Of a stretch of DNA of 22,742 nucleotides, positions 1 through 10,800 are shown piece after piece. Source of the stretch: Plakobranchus ocellatus (Eukaryota > Mollusca > Gastropoda > Plakobranchidae); assembly GCA_019648995.1 (NCBI GenBank), contig BLXT01004371.1, positions 1,855,719 through 1,878,460 on the forward strand, in the 5' to 3' direction. The notes beneath the pieces were generated by a model. The model was not told where the DNA came from and made no database searches. It was given only the letters and a program-made list of their open reading frames with translations. The translations under genes and the position numbers were made by a program. Each line of letters starts with the position of its first letter. Positions within the stretch are counted from its first letter, which is position 1.

Positions 1-405
1 AAAAAAAAAAGTGGATATATCATCATAAATCATACACACAAAACTACATAAGAAACTTGGTTACGTTGAGTCAGAGTGCGCCCAATGTGGTATTTAACAA
101 ATTGAAAATCATAAATAGATCCTAAACAAAACAAAAAAAAATGAGTGTCAGTCTACTTGCACTGGTTACAACAGGATAGACGGATATTGATCGTTTGCCA
201 AGATGTAAACATTTTTTTTATTAAAAGCACTTCCAACAAGGAATACTCCTTCTTTTAGTGTTTTTCCACTAAAGGACTCGTTTAAAAAATGTCACTAATA
301 AAGATTGGTCTTGAGACAACCAATTTGACATACACAAGTTTCTTGCAAACACTCAAATTTCAGAGAGGTGCACGGACAGAAAAAAAATGTGACTTTTTTA
401 ATGTA

Positions 406-1110
406 TTAACTCATTCAGGACGTAACGAGTTTCCACTTTTGGACGGACTGAAAAAATAGGCTGCCTAAAAGTTGCAGGTGGGGGTCACTAAAAATGTTCT
501 AACTTTGGCTGTATTGCAAACACAGAGTTGGGACAATTACCAATAGAAAGGAAAAAAAATTATCTTCCTGAATATGTGTACTTTGATGGCATTTGTGTTG
601 TTTCTTTTGTAATCTCATCCACTGAAATTACATGGTAAAAAAAATTTTTTTTTAATTGGTCAAATTTTACTCTTACCGTGATCAAAACATAAACAAGGAA
701 GGCCTCAGCTGAGTCAGAATGGTCATCAAGTAAAAATATATCCAATTCTGAATAAATCACCACCTTTTTCTTGTCTCTATGTTCAAAATTGTATTTTTTA
801 TGAATTTTCAAAGATTACACTATATGAAGCTAAAAAACACACAATATTTATGAAAAAGGGAATGCAAAAACTGTAGGCCAACTATTAACAACTGTTTACA
901 GTTTGTGGATAAATTGAATTTACTTATCATATGATATTTATCAGAGCAGAGCTAATAGTAATACCTAATCTGATTCTGAATTACTTGATCTATCTGATTC
1001 ATTGAAGCTATAATAAGAAATCCTCATCTTCATCAATAGCATAGTCGTCACTTTCGGCTAACTGATCGATCACTTTGTCAGTTCGGAAACATTTAGGTAG
1101 CCTAATAGTA
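406..1110 (-). mobile_element. Possible degenerate piggyBac-like element remnant
   Basis: At 406-429 TTAA is followed by CTCATTCAGGACGTAACGAG, which resembles the TTAA target plus terminal repeat of piggyBac-type transposons. To its right, on the minus strand, a short frame at 1008-1110 encodes an acidic SDDYAIDEDEDF stretch, like the acidic N-terminus of such transposases. A shifted frame continues with NESDRSSNSESD. No DDD catalytic core is recognisable and no matching second terminus was found, so this is weak and would be a heavily deleted copy. Confidence 0.22.
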
Positions 1111-1431
1111 TGCTTATCTCTTGAAAAATTAGCATCGCAAGTTTTAAAACGATTATAATTTAGGGTTTTTTTTAATATTTGAACAAGATTTACAATTTTT
1201 TTACAGGTCTAATTCAAAGTTAGTGAACTGAAAGAAAGAACGAATCTCGATCTCTAGATCTAGATCTACAAGAACAAATAATGAGCGCTTTGAGTAGAAT
1301 TTCGATACAAAGTAAGGAAGAAAACTACAAAAACGGAAGTGAAAATTATAAACATTGCAGTAAAACTTGGTTCAGGTCGACAAATGATGGATTGGATTAG
1401 TATATGTCGCTTAAAATCAAGAATAGCGGAG

Positions 1432-1560
1432 CAACGGAGCGTCCGTTGCTGCGACCTGTTGTCGGACCAGGAAGCAACGGACGTTCCGTCGCTGCGACCA
1501 GATTTGACCCACCTTATCAACGGAGGCTCCGTTGGTGCGACCTTTTTGAGCTAAGACTCA
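1432..1560. repeat. Three-copy 43-bp tandem repeat with short hairpin cores
   Basis: Copies start at 1432, 1475 and 1518, an exact 43-bp period. Each begins CAACGGA, a 3-nt loop, then TCCGTTG (copy 2 has one change, TCCGTCG), followed by CTGCGACC (GTGCGACC in copy 3). The remaining 18 nt of each unit have diverged. The tract is GC-rich against very AT-rich surroundings. The period is not a multiple of three, so it is not a coding repeat. Confidence 0.85.
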
Positions 1561-1711
1561 GCTGAAAAATATTTTTCATGCAAAAATATGTGCCCATTTT
1601 TTGTTGATGAAAACAATGCCTTTTCTTCTCCCTCTCCTCCCCTTTAAAAAAAAAACAAAAAAAAAAACGTAAATTAAGAATTAAATAAATAAATAAAGAA
1701 TAAAAATGGAC

Positions 1712-1884
1712 CTTATTTCCCTCTGGTAAGGTGTCAGACACATCTTTAGCGGTGGGGAGAGGTTCTGCTGCAGCCGCTGAGTTTGGTTTCGAAGCACCGT
1801 CACTCAATGTTGACACTTTCAGACCAGACAGAGGCTTTTTCTCGGCCATAAGCTGACTTATTAGAGCCTGAAGCTTGCGCTGGA
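1712..1884 (-). CDS. HIVEP: HIVEP exon K (last visible exon)
   Basis: The acceptor is a long T-rich tract ending AAATTCTCAG|TC, with TC joining the previous G as Val. 173 nt: 2 nt plus 57 codons ([20 protein letters not shown]..., then an Ala/Pro/Ser part ending LPEGNK). The first 15 residues look like an amphipathic or coiled-coil helix. The donor chosen, AATAAG|GTCCAT, is weak, so the 3' end is uncertain. The frame stays open further left to 1517, but that extension is poly-T-derived phenylalanine and lysine and looks like intron. No stop codon or poly-A signal for the gene is seen, so more exons lie left of the window. Confidence 0.78.
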
Positions 1885-4800
1885 CTGAGAATTTAAGAAA
1901 AAAAAAAAAAGAATAGTTGCATTTATCAGATTTTAAAACTGTGGAGATATGATGTGTTGAAATCAATTATTATGAATCAGGAATCACCAAAGTCAGTATT
2001 TAAAAAAAAAAGAAATGATTCAAGATTTTCTTTTTCTTTTTTTCGTAAATGCAAATATAAGTTAAGATTCTTTTTTGTTAATGCAATTATAAGTTAAAAT
2101 TCTTTTTTATAGTGTTGATTGGCAGGGGTCACATGATATCCTGCCCCAAAAATAAAACAACTCAATATTTACTAGAAAGTGCAACTAGACATAATGATGC
2201 ACTTAAATGATTTCTTTTATTTTTTCTTGGGTGTAACATCTGTTCCGCAAATTGTCACACAGACACAGGCAATGTTTCCAGTATTCTACAGACCTCAAAT
2301 ACCACTAGACATATAAATGAGCTCTTTAATTTTTAAATGAACTTGTGCTAATTTTTAACAATTTCCTGGCTGCAAAACATGCTATTTTCACACAACATGA
2401 GACAGTTGATCGATTCCGTAGTGATTTGAATACTCAATGGAATACTCAATGACCCTTTACTTATATTTTGCTATAAGCTTGCTTTGACAGATAAGTGCAT
2501 TTTCTAGGAGTGCCTAAAATTGCGTTTAATGAATATTTTTTCAATGTTAGATAATTCTTGTTATTTTTACAGTCTATTCACACTTCTCGAAAATTTTAAG
2601 TTACCTTGTTTTTCCCTGAGCTGTATGGATAATTTTTTTTTTTTTTAAATTTTTTTTTACATTTTACTTTCTCAATTATTTCTAGTTAGATTGCCAGACA
2701 GTGCAAATTGACCAAAATTCTTAAGTTGAAGAAATAGAGGAGTTATATGATGGCAATTATGCTTTCTTTGAAGTTGAGTAGAAGAAGAAAAAAAATACCA
2801 ACAATAAAATTCTTGAATTAAATTTAGATCTAACACTTAAGAAGTAGGAATCACTGACAATGTAAATCTCGAAATACGTCTCGAATTTATCCAGATACCC
2901 TCATAACCCTTTCCCTTTGTTTCTTATTGTTAAAAAATCCTTAATCTCAAGAAACAAATGAGGCTCCATAGATTTCTGCATGAAAGAATTTATATTTTTT
3001 TATTTATTTTTTTTAATGTTCATCAGTCTTGATGTTTTTGGCACCTTTAATAATGCCAATTATATCCATATGATGTTCTTGAATAAAAGTTAAACTTAGA
3101 TACAAACCATCGCGCTGTGCTGCCTCATCTACAATCTCCTTTGACTCAATCTTCTTGGGTTGGGCCAGATCTTGAAGGCTGCGTGCAATCTCTGTGTTGA
3201 TGTAGTTGGGACTTGAAGCTACAGGTATGAAATATGCAAAAACATCTTACAAGATATCCGTGGGAAAAATCATTACAAACCCTTCCCCCTCACAAACTTA
3301 TTTAAAATATAATAGTGATAAGTAATAGCTCAGCTAATCGGGATTGATGCCATATGTATGACAAAAAGAAAAAAACAATTGCTGCATGACGGTGCCCAAT
3401 CATAATCAATCATGTAGTTTCATCTGATGAAGCAAAGAAAGTCTTGGGGGCATATAAAACTGCCTCATGGCATCGTATACTAAGAACAATTTTTTTAATT
3501 GAAAGAAAAAGTAGGATCCTTGCCACATTCTTAGAATGTATATGAAATTACTTTTGTCCAGTTTTAACAGGTAATAGGAAACCTTACTCTTTTGCCAATT
3601 ATAAAAGTGAAAAGGGTTTTTAGTGTGTTTTTGGAACAGAAATATAGAAACAGTAGGTGAACACAAAGAAATTTTGATCTACCTCTGTGTGATAATGGTA
3701 TCCTTGAGTCCATGTCTTCAGAGCTGCTGAGCAAAGAAGAATGAAAGTAAAATTTGTTTTCATTTACATAGGGATAAAAAAATTTTGTTTATAGAGTATG
3801 CAAAGCAGATGAATTTGTTTTTTTTTAAGTAATCTTGATGTTTGAATACTGCACTCAACATAACATATTTAGTTTTTACATTTGATTTCTAGAATTATGA
3901 GTTTTATTTTATATTTTTGAGTATAGGACAATCATAGCAAGCAACATTCAAGTTTTGAATGCAATTACATTAAAAAAGAAAGAAAAAAAGAAAAATCCCA
4001 AAAAACTTTATATTTTTTCAAGAGATATGCATATTTTCAAAAAGACATCTGACAAATTTTTGTAGTCTTTCCTTTGTTTTTTAGGAATGATTCTTCAACT
4101 TCTAAACACAGGAAATTAATTTTTTTTTCCTTGTCCCATGCCAAGTTGTCACCATTGCAAGGGCAAGTTGTTTGGGCCTATCTAAATCAATATAATCCCC
4201 ATTATAATCAGAAACATTCATTTGATTCACTTGATCAAAGATGTGTATTTGATCTGTTCACGGGTGTCAAACGATACTCATGAAACTCAATTTTAAACTA
4301 AGTTGAATTTTTTTGAAAAAGCAGCTTTGAAGCAAGGCATACCTTGTGTTAGCATATATAACATTTGAAAGAAATATTTGATAAATACATTTTGTTGTAC
4401 ATCTCAAAGAAGGGAAAGATCATTATTTGATACCACTGTATGTTGACTTACTGACTAAATCACTTTGTGTTTTCTTGCAGATGATTATACATGCTTTATG
4501 TCTTAGACTTGTTGGCAGATTAAGATGAGTTGACTATTTTATTTGATTTCTCAACTTATTAAAGAATTGTTGCTCAAAGGCTGAGATCATCCCTATTGCC
4601 AATAATACAGTTTCACTTTTACCCTACTCAAGTAATAATTGGTGATGCAAATGAAAAAAACAGTAAAATGCTTTTTAAAAATGTCTACGTGTATAGACAC
4701 TATATTTTTCTTCAGCTTTTTTTTGTTGTTGTTGTTTTTTGTTGCGTTACATAGCTTTGTTTAAAACCAGCCATGTTTTTTCACTGGCAGTTGCAATCTA

Positions 4801-7800
4801 TAATTCAGCAAACTTATTACCAAGATCGAATGAATGAATTCAACCAGAAGTGCAAGAAATCTTTGTTTTACCTTTGTAAAGAAGCTGAAGAGGTAATTGA
4901 TGCTCTTTGCTGCTGGCCATGTCCGAAGACAAACATAGGTGATGCTTCGTCTACGGACAATTGCCTGCAAGGATGAGGATTTGTTAGAATCTAACAAACT
5001 TTGTAATGGTGAAGAACACAATGAGGTACCACTGAATGAGGCCAACAGCTTAAGTTGGAGTATTACTGAATTTTCAATCAAGCATAGGTGGTTTCTAGAA
5101 ACTTAAGCCATAAAAATTAAAAGACTTTTGTGAATTTCTTGCTTTTCCTTGGAGGAGAAAAAGCAAAAGACCCAGAGATAATGTACAAATAATAAAGGTG
5201 TGCATTAAAAAATAAATTGCACATCAATTAATTTATATCTGGCACGGAAGACAATGCTTTAAAAAGGAAGGATAAGAAATAAATCCGCGCTAGCAAACAC
5301 AATAAATAATACTTTTTGTTTCTGAACTTGAGAATTTCCAGTTAAAAAGCAATCAATCTATTTTCTATTAAAGAATTACAATAAAAATAATAATAAAAAT
5401 ATCTTTTGTTTAATCAATAGCTGATGAAATATGAGATTCATAAATCTTTGAAATGGTTCATATAAAGATAAAAGATACATCAGACAACTTAAATTTATCA
5501 CAATAATAAAACCAAGTGAAACGAAATGGGACGTACATTTAAACATTTTATCTGTACCCTTCTTTACCAAAAATAATAATAAAAAAAAAAGATAATCAAA
5601 ATTTTTGATATGATAAAAAGATTTCAATATTTATTCCACTGATACTAAAAAGTATTTTGAGAAGAAAAAAAGGATTTTAAATTTTATCACTTGCCTTTTC
5701 AAAACCCTTGGTGAAGTAAGGCCAGAGTGATCTTGCTCAAAAGACGATGATGTTGACAATGACCTCATCTTTTCGTCCTCTTCATCCTCATCTCCTCCTT
5801 CAATATCTTCGTCATCCATCTCTTCCTCCTCATCACCTTCATCATCTTCCCCTTCATCCCCAGACCCGAGTGCTGCAGTTCCATCTTGTATAGTTGCTTC
5901 TCGTGAGATTCGAACCTGCTCCTTTAAAGCTGCAGCATCAATCTGTGATTCATCCACTGATGTCGGTACGGGAATGATGCCCAGCTCAAAACATTTTTTC
6001 TGGTGTGACTGGTAGAAAGAGGAATTTCATCAAAATGAGAAAAACCATAAAACTGAGAGCTAACTCACTAATGTATTAGAAACTTTTAGTTGAACTACCT
6101 GTGCAAATGGGCAACTGAATCTTATACGCTTTCAAACTTAACAGTCCAACAATGTATGCGCAAATGAGAGATTTATAAACATTACTCTCCTTTAAACAAA
6201 AAAAGCACTAAGACCATGATTTGCAATGGCAACAGAAAATTTATGACTACATAGAGTAGTAGTTTATCAGTTTTCATTTGGCAATCTCCATCAATTGATC
6301 AACCCCACCATTTTCTTTTTCATCACATTATGTGAGCGAATCAGCCATGTGTGGCAGTAGATATTTTTGTTTTGCAGCCCTTTAAAAGTTTCTGAAGACT
6401 CCAAAAGCATATGAATAATATATATATTTTTTTTTATTGGGACAAAACCATAAGGTTTATTCTCTAAAAAAAAAAAAAGTGTGAATTGTTAGCATATATA
6501 CCATGCTGAGAAGTCAAAATATTTAAAATGTGACCTTTGACTGATTATTAGAGGTTACCTCAAATATCACTCAATATCTCATGTTTTATTGCAAAGTGTT
6601 TCATGTGCGATCAATATTATCTGGTGAAGTCACATCAAAGGTGAAACACATAGTACAATATTTGAAACCACTGTTGCATTGTTCTGCTCATATACTTTCA
6701 CGTTGACACTTTCTTGTTTTTATTGAAATCACGACTGTTCACACGCCCTTCAGGTCCTTCAATTTAAATTGTCTTCTGAGTGAGATTATTGACATTTTTA
6801 TTCTTATTTAGACTTGGCAAGCAAATCTCTTTTACAATGGCAGTTTGGTCTCAGTCCAGCTGCTGCGAAACAAAGTAAAAGCCAAAGTTGTGATATCAAA
6901 GCTATGTTCGAAACAAACAATGTCCAAATATTATTTTATTCCAGTACTACCATCCTGTAATATGAAAGTCCCACAGGTATTTTTAACTCAATCGTATCAT
7001 GCTATAAATGGTGGAATAAACTACAAGTGGGAAAATGTAAAAAAAATGAAAAAATTGACTGGTTTCATTCTGATTGTAAAAATAATGTGCAGCTCACATA
7101 CATTGAAACAGTTGATGGAATAATAGGGACTTAGAGAGGGTTTTTGCTACAGAGACAAAAGATCAAAAGTATGCCAAGCTTCAGCAGAAGTTATGAGAGA
7201 GTATGAGTATAAAACATTAAAAATTATGAAAAGAATATCTCTACCTCCGCAACTATCACACATCTAAGAATAAAAAATGTGTTCAAAAAGAAAAAAGAAA
7301 AACAGATTACAACAGAAATAGCATTTGAAAAAAAAAATTTTCTTTTTAGGACCATAAAAAAAAAAAAATGAGGTGCAAAGCTCTGTCCATACCTTTGACT
7401 TCATATGCTTGGTAAGATTGCCCTTTGTCTTGAAAGAAAAGTGACAATGTCGGCAGTTGTACGGTCTTAAGTCTGTATGTGTCCGCAAATGTTTCTTCAG
7501 CATGCTTGGCTTCTTGCAGCGAATATGACACATGTGGCACACATATTTCCCATAACCACGACCACGTACATACTCGTACTGCTCATCACTTTTAAAGCCC
7601 CCAGCAGTGCGGCACATTTTCAACCGCTGCTTTCTGTTGTTGTTGTTTGATAAATTCTCCTTTGCTGATGTCAATGAAGATTCAGTACTACTGCTTCGAT
7701 GGAGATCCATTGAGTGGGATTTTTCATGACTCTAGAGTAATTCAACAGAACAAGAGAAATAAAACATAAATCATAATTTTTTTTTTTCTGTTTTATTTAT

Positions 7801-10800
7801 TTTTATTTTTTATTTTCAGCTCTTAATAAAACACTATGAAACATACATGATTTCAACCAAAATTCAAATTTTTTTAATAAATTCTGTTGGATTCATCAAT
7901 ACCTTGCTTCGAATTGTGAGACCATGTTCTGCTTTACTTCGATGAAAAGTCCAATACGAGCTGTGGGTCTGGTTCCCTCCACCTCGAGTGGTGCGTAAAC
8001 ATTGAGAATACACTGGGTCAGACACAGAGCTGGCAGAAGAAAAAAAAAGATACCTTTTATTGCAGTTAAAAGCAATTTATTAAGTTCAGATTTTAACTGT
8101 TAGCTCTCGTAGCAGAGTAAATATGTAACAACATTTGTACAGTCTTACAGAAGGGCTCTAACTATAGAGAATTCTTTTGTTAAAAGGGCAACAATGACTT
8201 ATGGTTATTAGTTTCATATAAATTTTATGCATAAAATTCACAGTATTGTTTAAGAACTATCACAATGATTTTACCATTGTGACTTAAGATTTAATTTTTT
8301 TTTCTTTGAATCACTAAGGACCCAGGCAGACTGCTGCCAATATTGTTTTCATTCCTCTCCCTTATTTAATGAGACTTTTAAAACATTCAGTGGTTAGGTG
8401 TTTAAAAAAAAATTGATAATGACTTTGAGAATTGGAAAAAAAAGTAAAACGACTGAAAGCACATTAATTTGCTGTTGTTTTAGATATTTATCTTTTATCT
8501 CATCAAACCAAAGAAATAATTAAAGCCTTTGCCTTGTTTATAATACTTTTTCCAATTTTTTTCCATCTGCTTCTAACCTTCACCTCACCATTTTCTGATT
8601 CCCTGCTCTCCTGAATGTAAAGGACTGGCTTACACATGGAAGCTTTACAATTTGTTTGATTTTTTTTTACTGGTCAACCGCTGATTATGATCCATGAACT
8701 AGAACTACTTCTACTACTCAGCACTGATATTGTTGGAACAGGTACTAATATCACTACCTCTAATAAACTTTAGTTGGGGAAGAAAGAAAAAAAAAACAGG
8801 AAAAACAAAAACACCACCAACAAAAACAAAACTATTGTAGTTTCTACTGCCTTGCACATTTACTGCGTACATCATTACAAATATGGAAACAGCTACTACT
8901 GGTACTATTCATGATAAAATTATTATGGCAGCCACTACTCGCACTATCTTTTGTTGTTAGTTCAAATTTTAGATTATTTAGAACTTTAATGATAGTTTAC
9001 TCAACAATTGAATGCGTGGTTTATGAATGCATACAAAACTGCAAATAAATGAGTGCACATGATGTCTACTGACCCAGATCTATAGAGAGCCAACAGCATT
9101 CGAGGGGTGAGCCCTTCAGGGTTGGGGTTATGAGTTGCCAGCCTCCAGTTACTGTACATGGACACACGACGGTTGTGCTTCACAGCAACATACATTGGCT
9201 GGGGTTTTTGAATGCAGCAGAAGGTCACATGAGCACAGCTATAGAGAGTTGGACACTGATGACCGCACATGACCGACTGAGACGCAGCTGGAACAGGATG
9301 ACTTAGAGGGGTGGATGGATATAGAGATGCTAGTTGGAAAGTTGATCCTTTTGTAGGGGTCTCCAATTTAAGTGGTGAAGGTGGCCTTTTTGATGACACT
9401 GCTTCAGCTTGATGATCAGTGGCTGAAGAGGCATTTCCCAGAGTGAATCGTCCTATAGAAGCAAGCCTGGCCCTCAGCTCCTGCAGTCCATGAATAGATG
9501 AGTGGCTGGTGGCAGAAACAGAGCCTAAGTGTGCACTCATCTCTTCTTCCACAGGGCAAACTTCTTTGTTCAAGAATGTTTTAGATTCAGATTTTTCACT
9601 CCCTTGGATGGATTTTGCAGTTTCGCCTTGATCCATGTTTTGATCATTATTGATTGCCTTGATAAGAGACCCTTGAGGCAATAGCTTATCTTTATCAGAA
9701 GGGTTTCCTGCTTCACTTTTCTCAGAGGCATTTTTACTGCTTTCAACAGGTGAGATGGCCCTACCTGCACAATCAGTTGACCCAGATGAACTTTTAGGTT
9801 GGGCTAGCAAGGATTGGATGAGGCGAGTGGGTGAAGGATTTCCTAAGGCAAATGCCATAGCTGTCAAGGCATCTAATGTGTTTGGGGCTGACAAGTGCCA
9901 CAGTTGGGAAGGAACTTGAAAAATTCTGTGCAGACATATGGAACGTTTGGTCAGCCAATTCCGCCTCTCTTTCAGCAAGTTGTCTCCACTGTTTACAGCA
10001 GGCAACACAAGTTTAGATCCAGCCAAAGTTATAGATGACAAAGTGACATGCATACCTGTAGCCCTGCTAGGATGATTCCACTCAGTCAGAAGAGGCCCAC
10101 TCTGAAGCTGGTAGGTACTCACAAATGGCTGGCCAAAGTTTATGGGTATGGTCACATTGTTGAAATTCTCACCAGACAAATCAATCATGAGCATATCACT
10201 GTTTGCAGTGCCAGGATCCAGGCTACCCAGGGATGTGTAGGATGATGCCTTGGAAAAGTAAAATGATTTTTGAGAACCAGTTGCAGTCAGTTGGCCAGAC
10301 TCTTGAGACAGACTATGTAAACCTAGTCCAGAGTCAAAAGAGTCTTTCATACTCCCACTCTCAGAGTCTGTCCTTAGGCTATGAGTAAACGACAAAGCAC
10401 GAGGTTTGCCTGGAGCTGGAGAACAAGGCGTTGCCTGCAAAAACTGATTATGCTGCATAAAATCCTTGGTAGTTGGTGTCATCACTTTTGCCATTGTCTT
10501 TGAGGCACCATCCTCAGATTTATTGTCCTCAATACTAAGCGGTGATGGTACATAAGATCTGTGGCGCCTCATTTTTTTTATTGGAGTGTCTATGGCTGGC
10601 TCTGAAAAGGCTCTCAGAACAGGAGGGTGGTGAATGTGATCACCCCCAGGCTCCGAGGTCAATCTGAGCATTCCTTCAGAGACTACAGTCGGGCTGAGTC
10701 TACTGCTGTTTCTCTCCATTGCCTGTTCACTTCCAGACTTGCCACCCATCACAGCTGATGTGATGACTGCAGTTGGCAAACTGCCAAGTTTTGAAGAGCT

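Larger units (their letters stand above)
1..1711. other. Left flank, probably intron of the HIVEP gene, with repeat-derived sequence
   Basis: I see no further HIVEP exon here. It holds homopolymer A/T runs, a TTAA-flanked terminus-like sequence at 406, short acidic minus-strand reading fragments around 1008-1110, and the 43-bp tandem repeat at 1432-1560. These suggest mobile-element debris. A downstream exon could hide here, but none has both splice signals and a phase-0 open frame that I can support. Confidence 0.5.

Noticed and set aside
560-811. 83-codon minus-strand frame
   Set aside because: Could be a transposon relic or an exon, but there is no splice-compatible phase and no recognised domain; kept only as part of the possible mobile-element region.
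3406-3666. 86-codon minus-strand frame between two HIVEP exons
   Set aside because: Phe/Lys/Leu-rich intron-like sequence; the flanking exons join in phase without it.
6845-7123. Plus-strand 92-codon open stretch
   Set aside because: Lys/Ile-rich, no convincing start context and no domain; alternative frames here are equally plausible.
9001-9073. C-terminal extension of the giant exon ([14 protein letters not shown]...)
   Set aside because: It lies beyond the TCTGG|GTCAGT donor, which joins in frame to the exon at 7903-8029.
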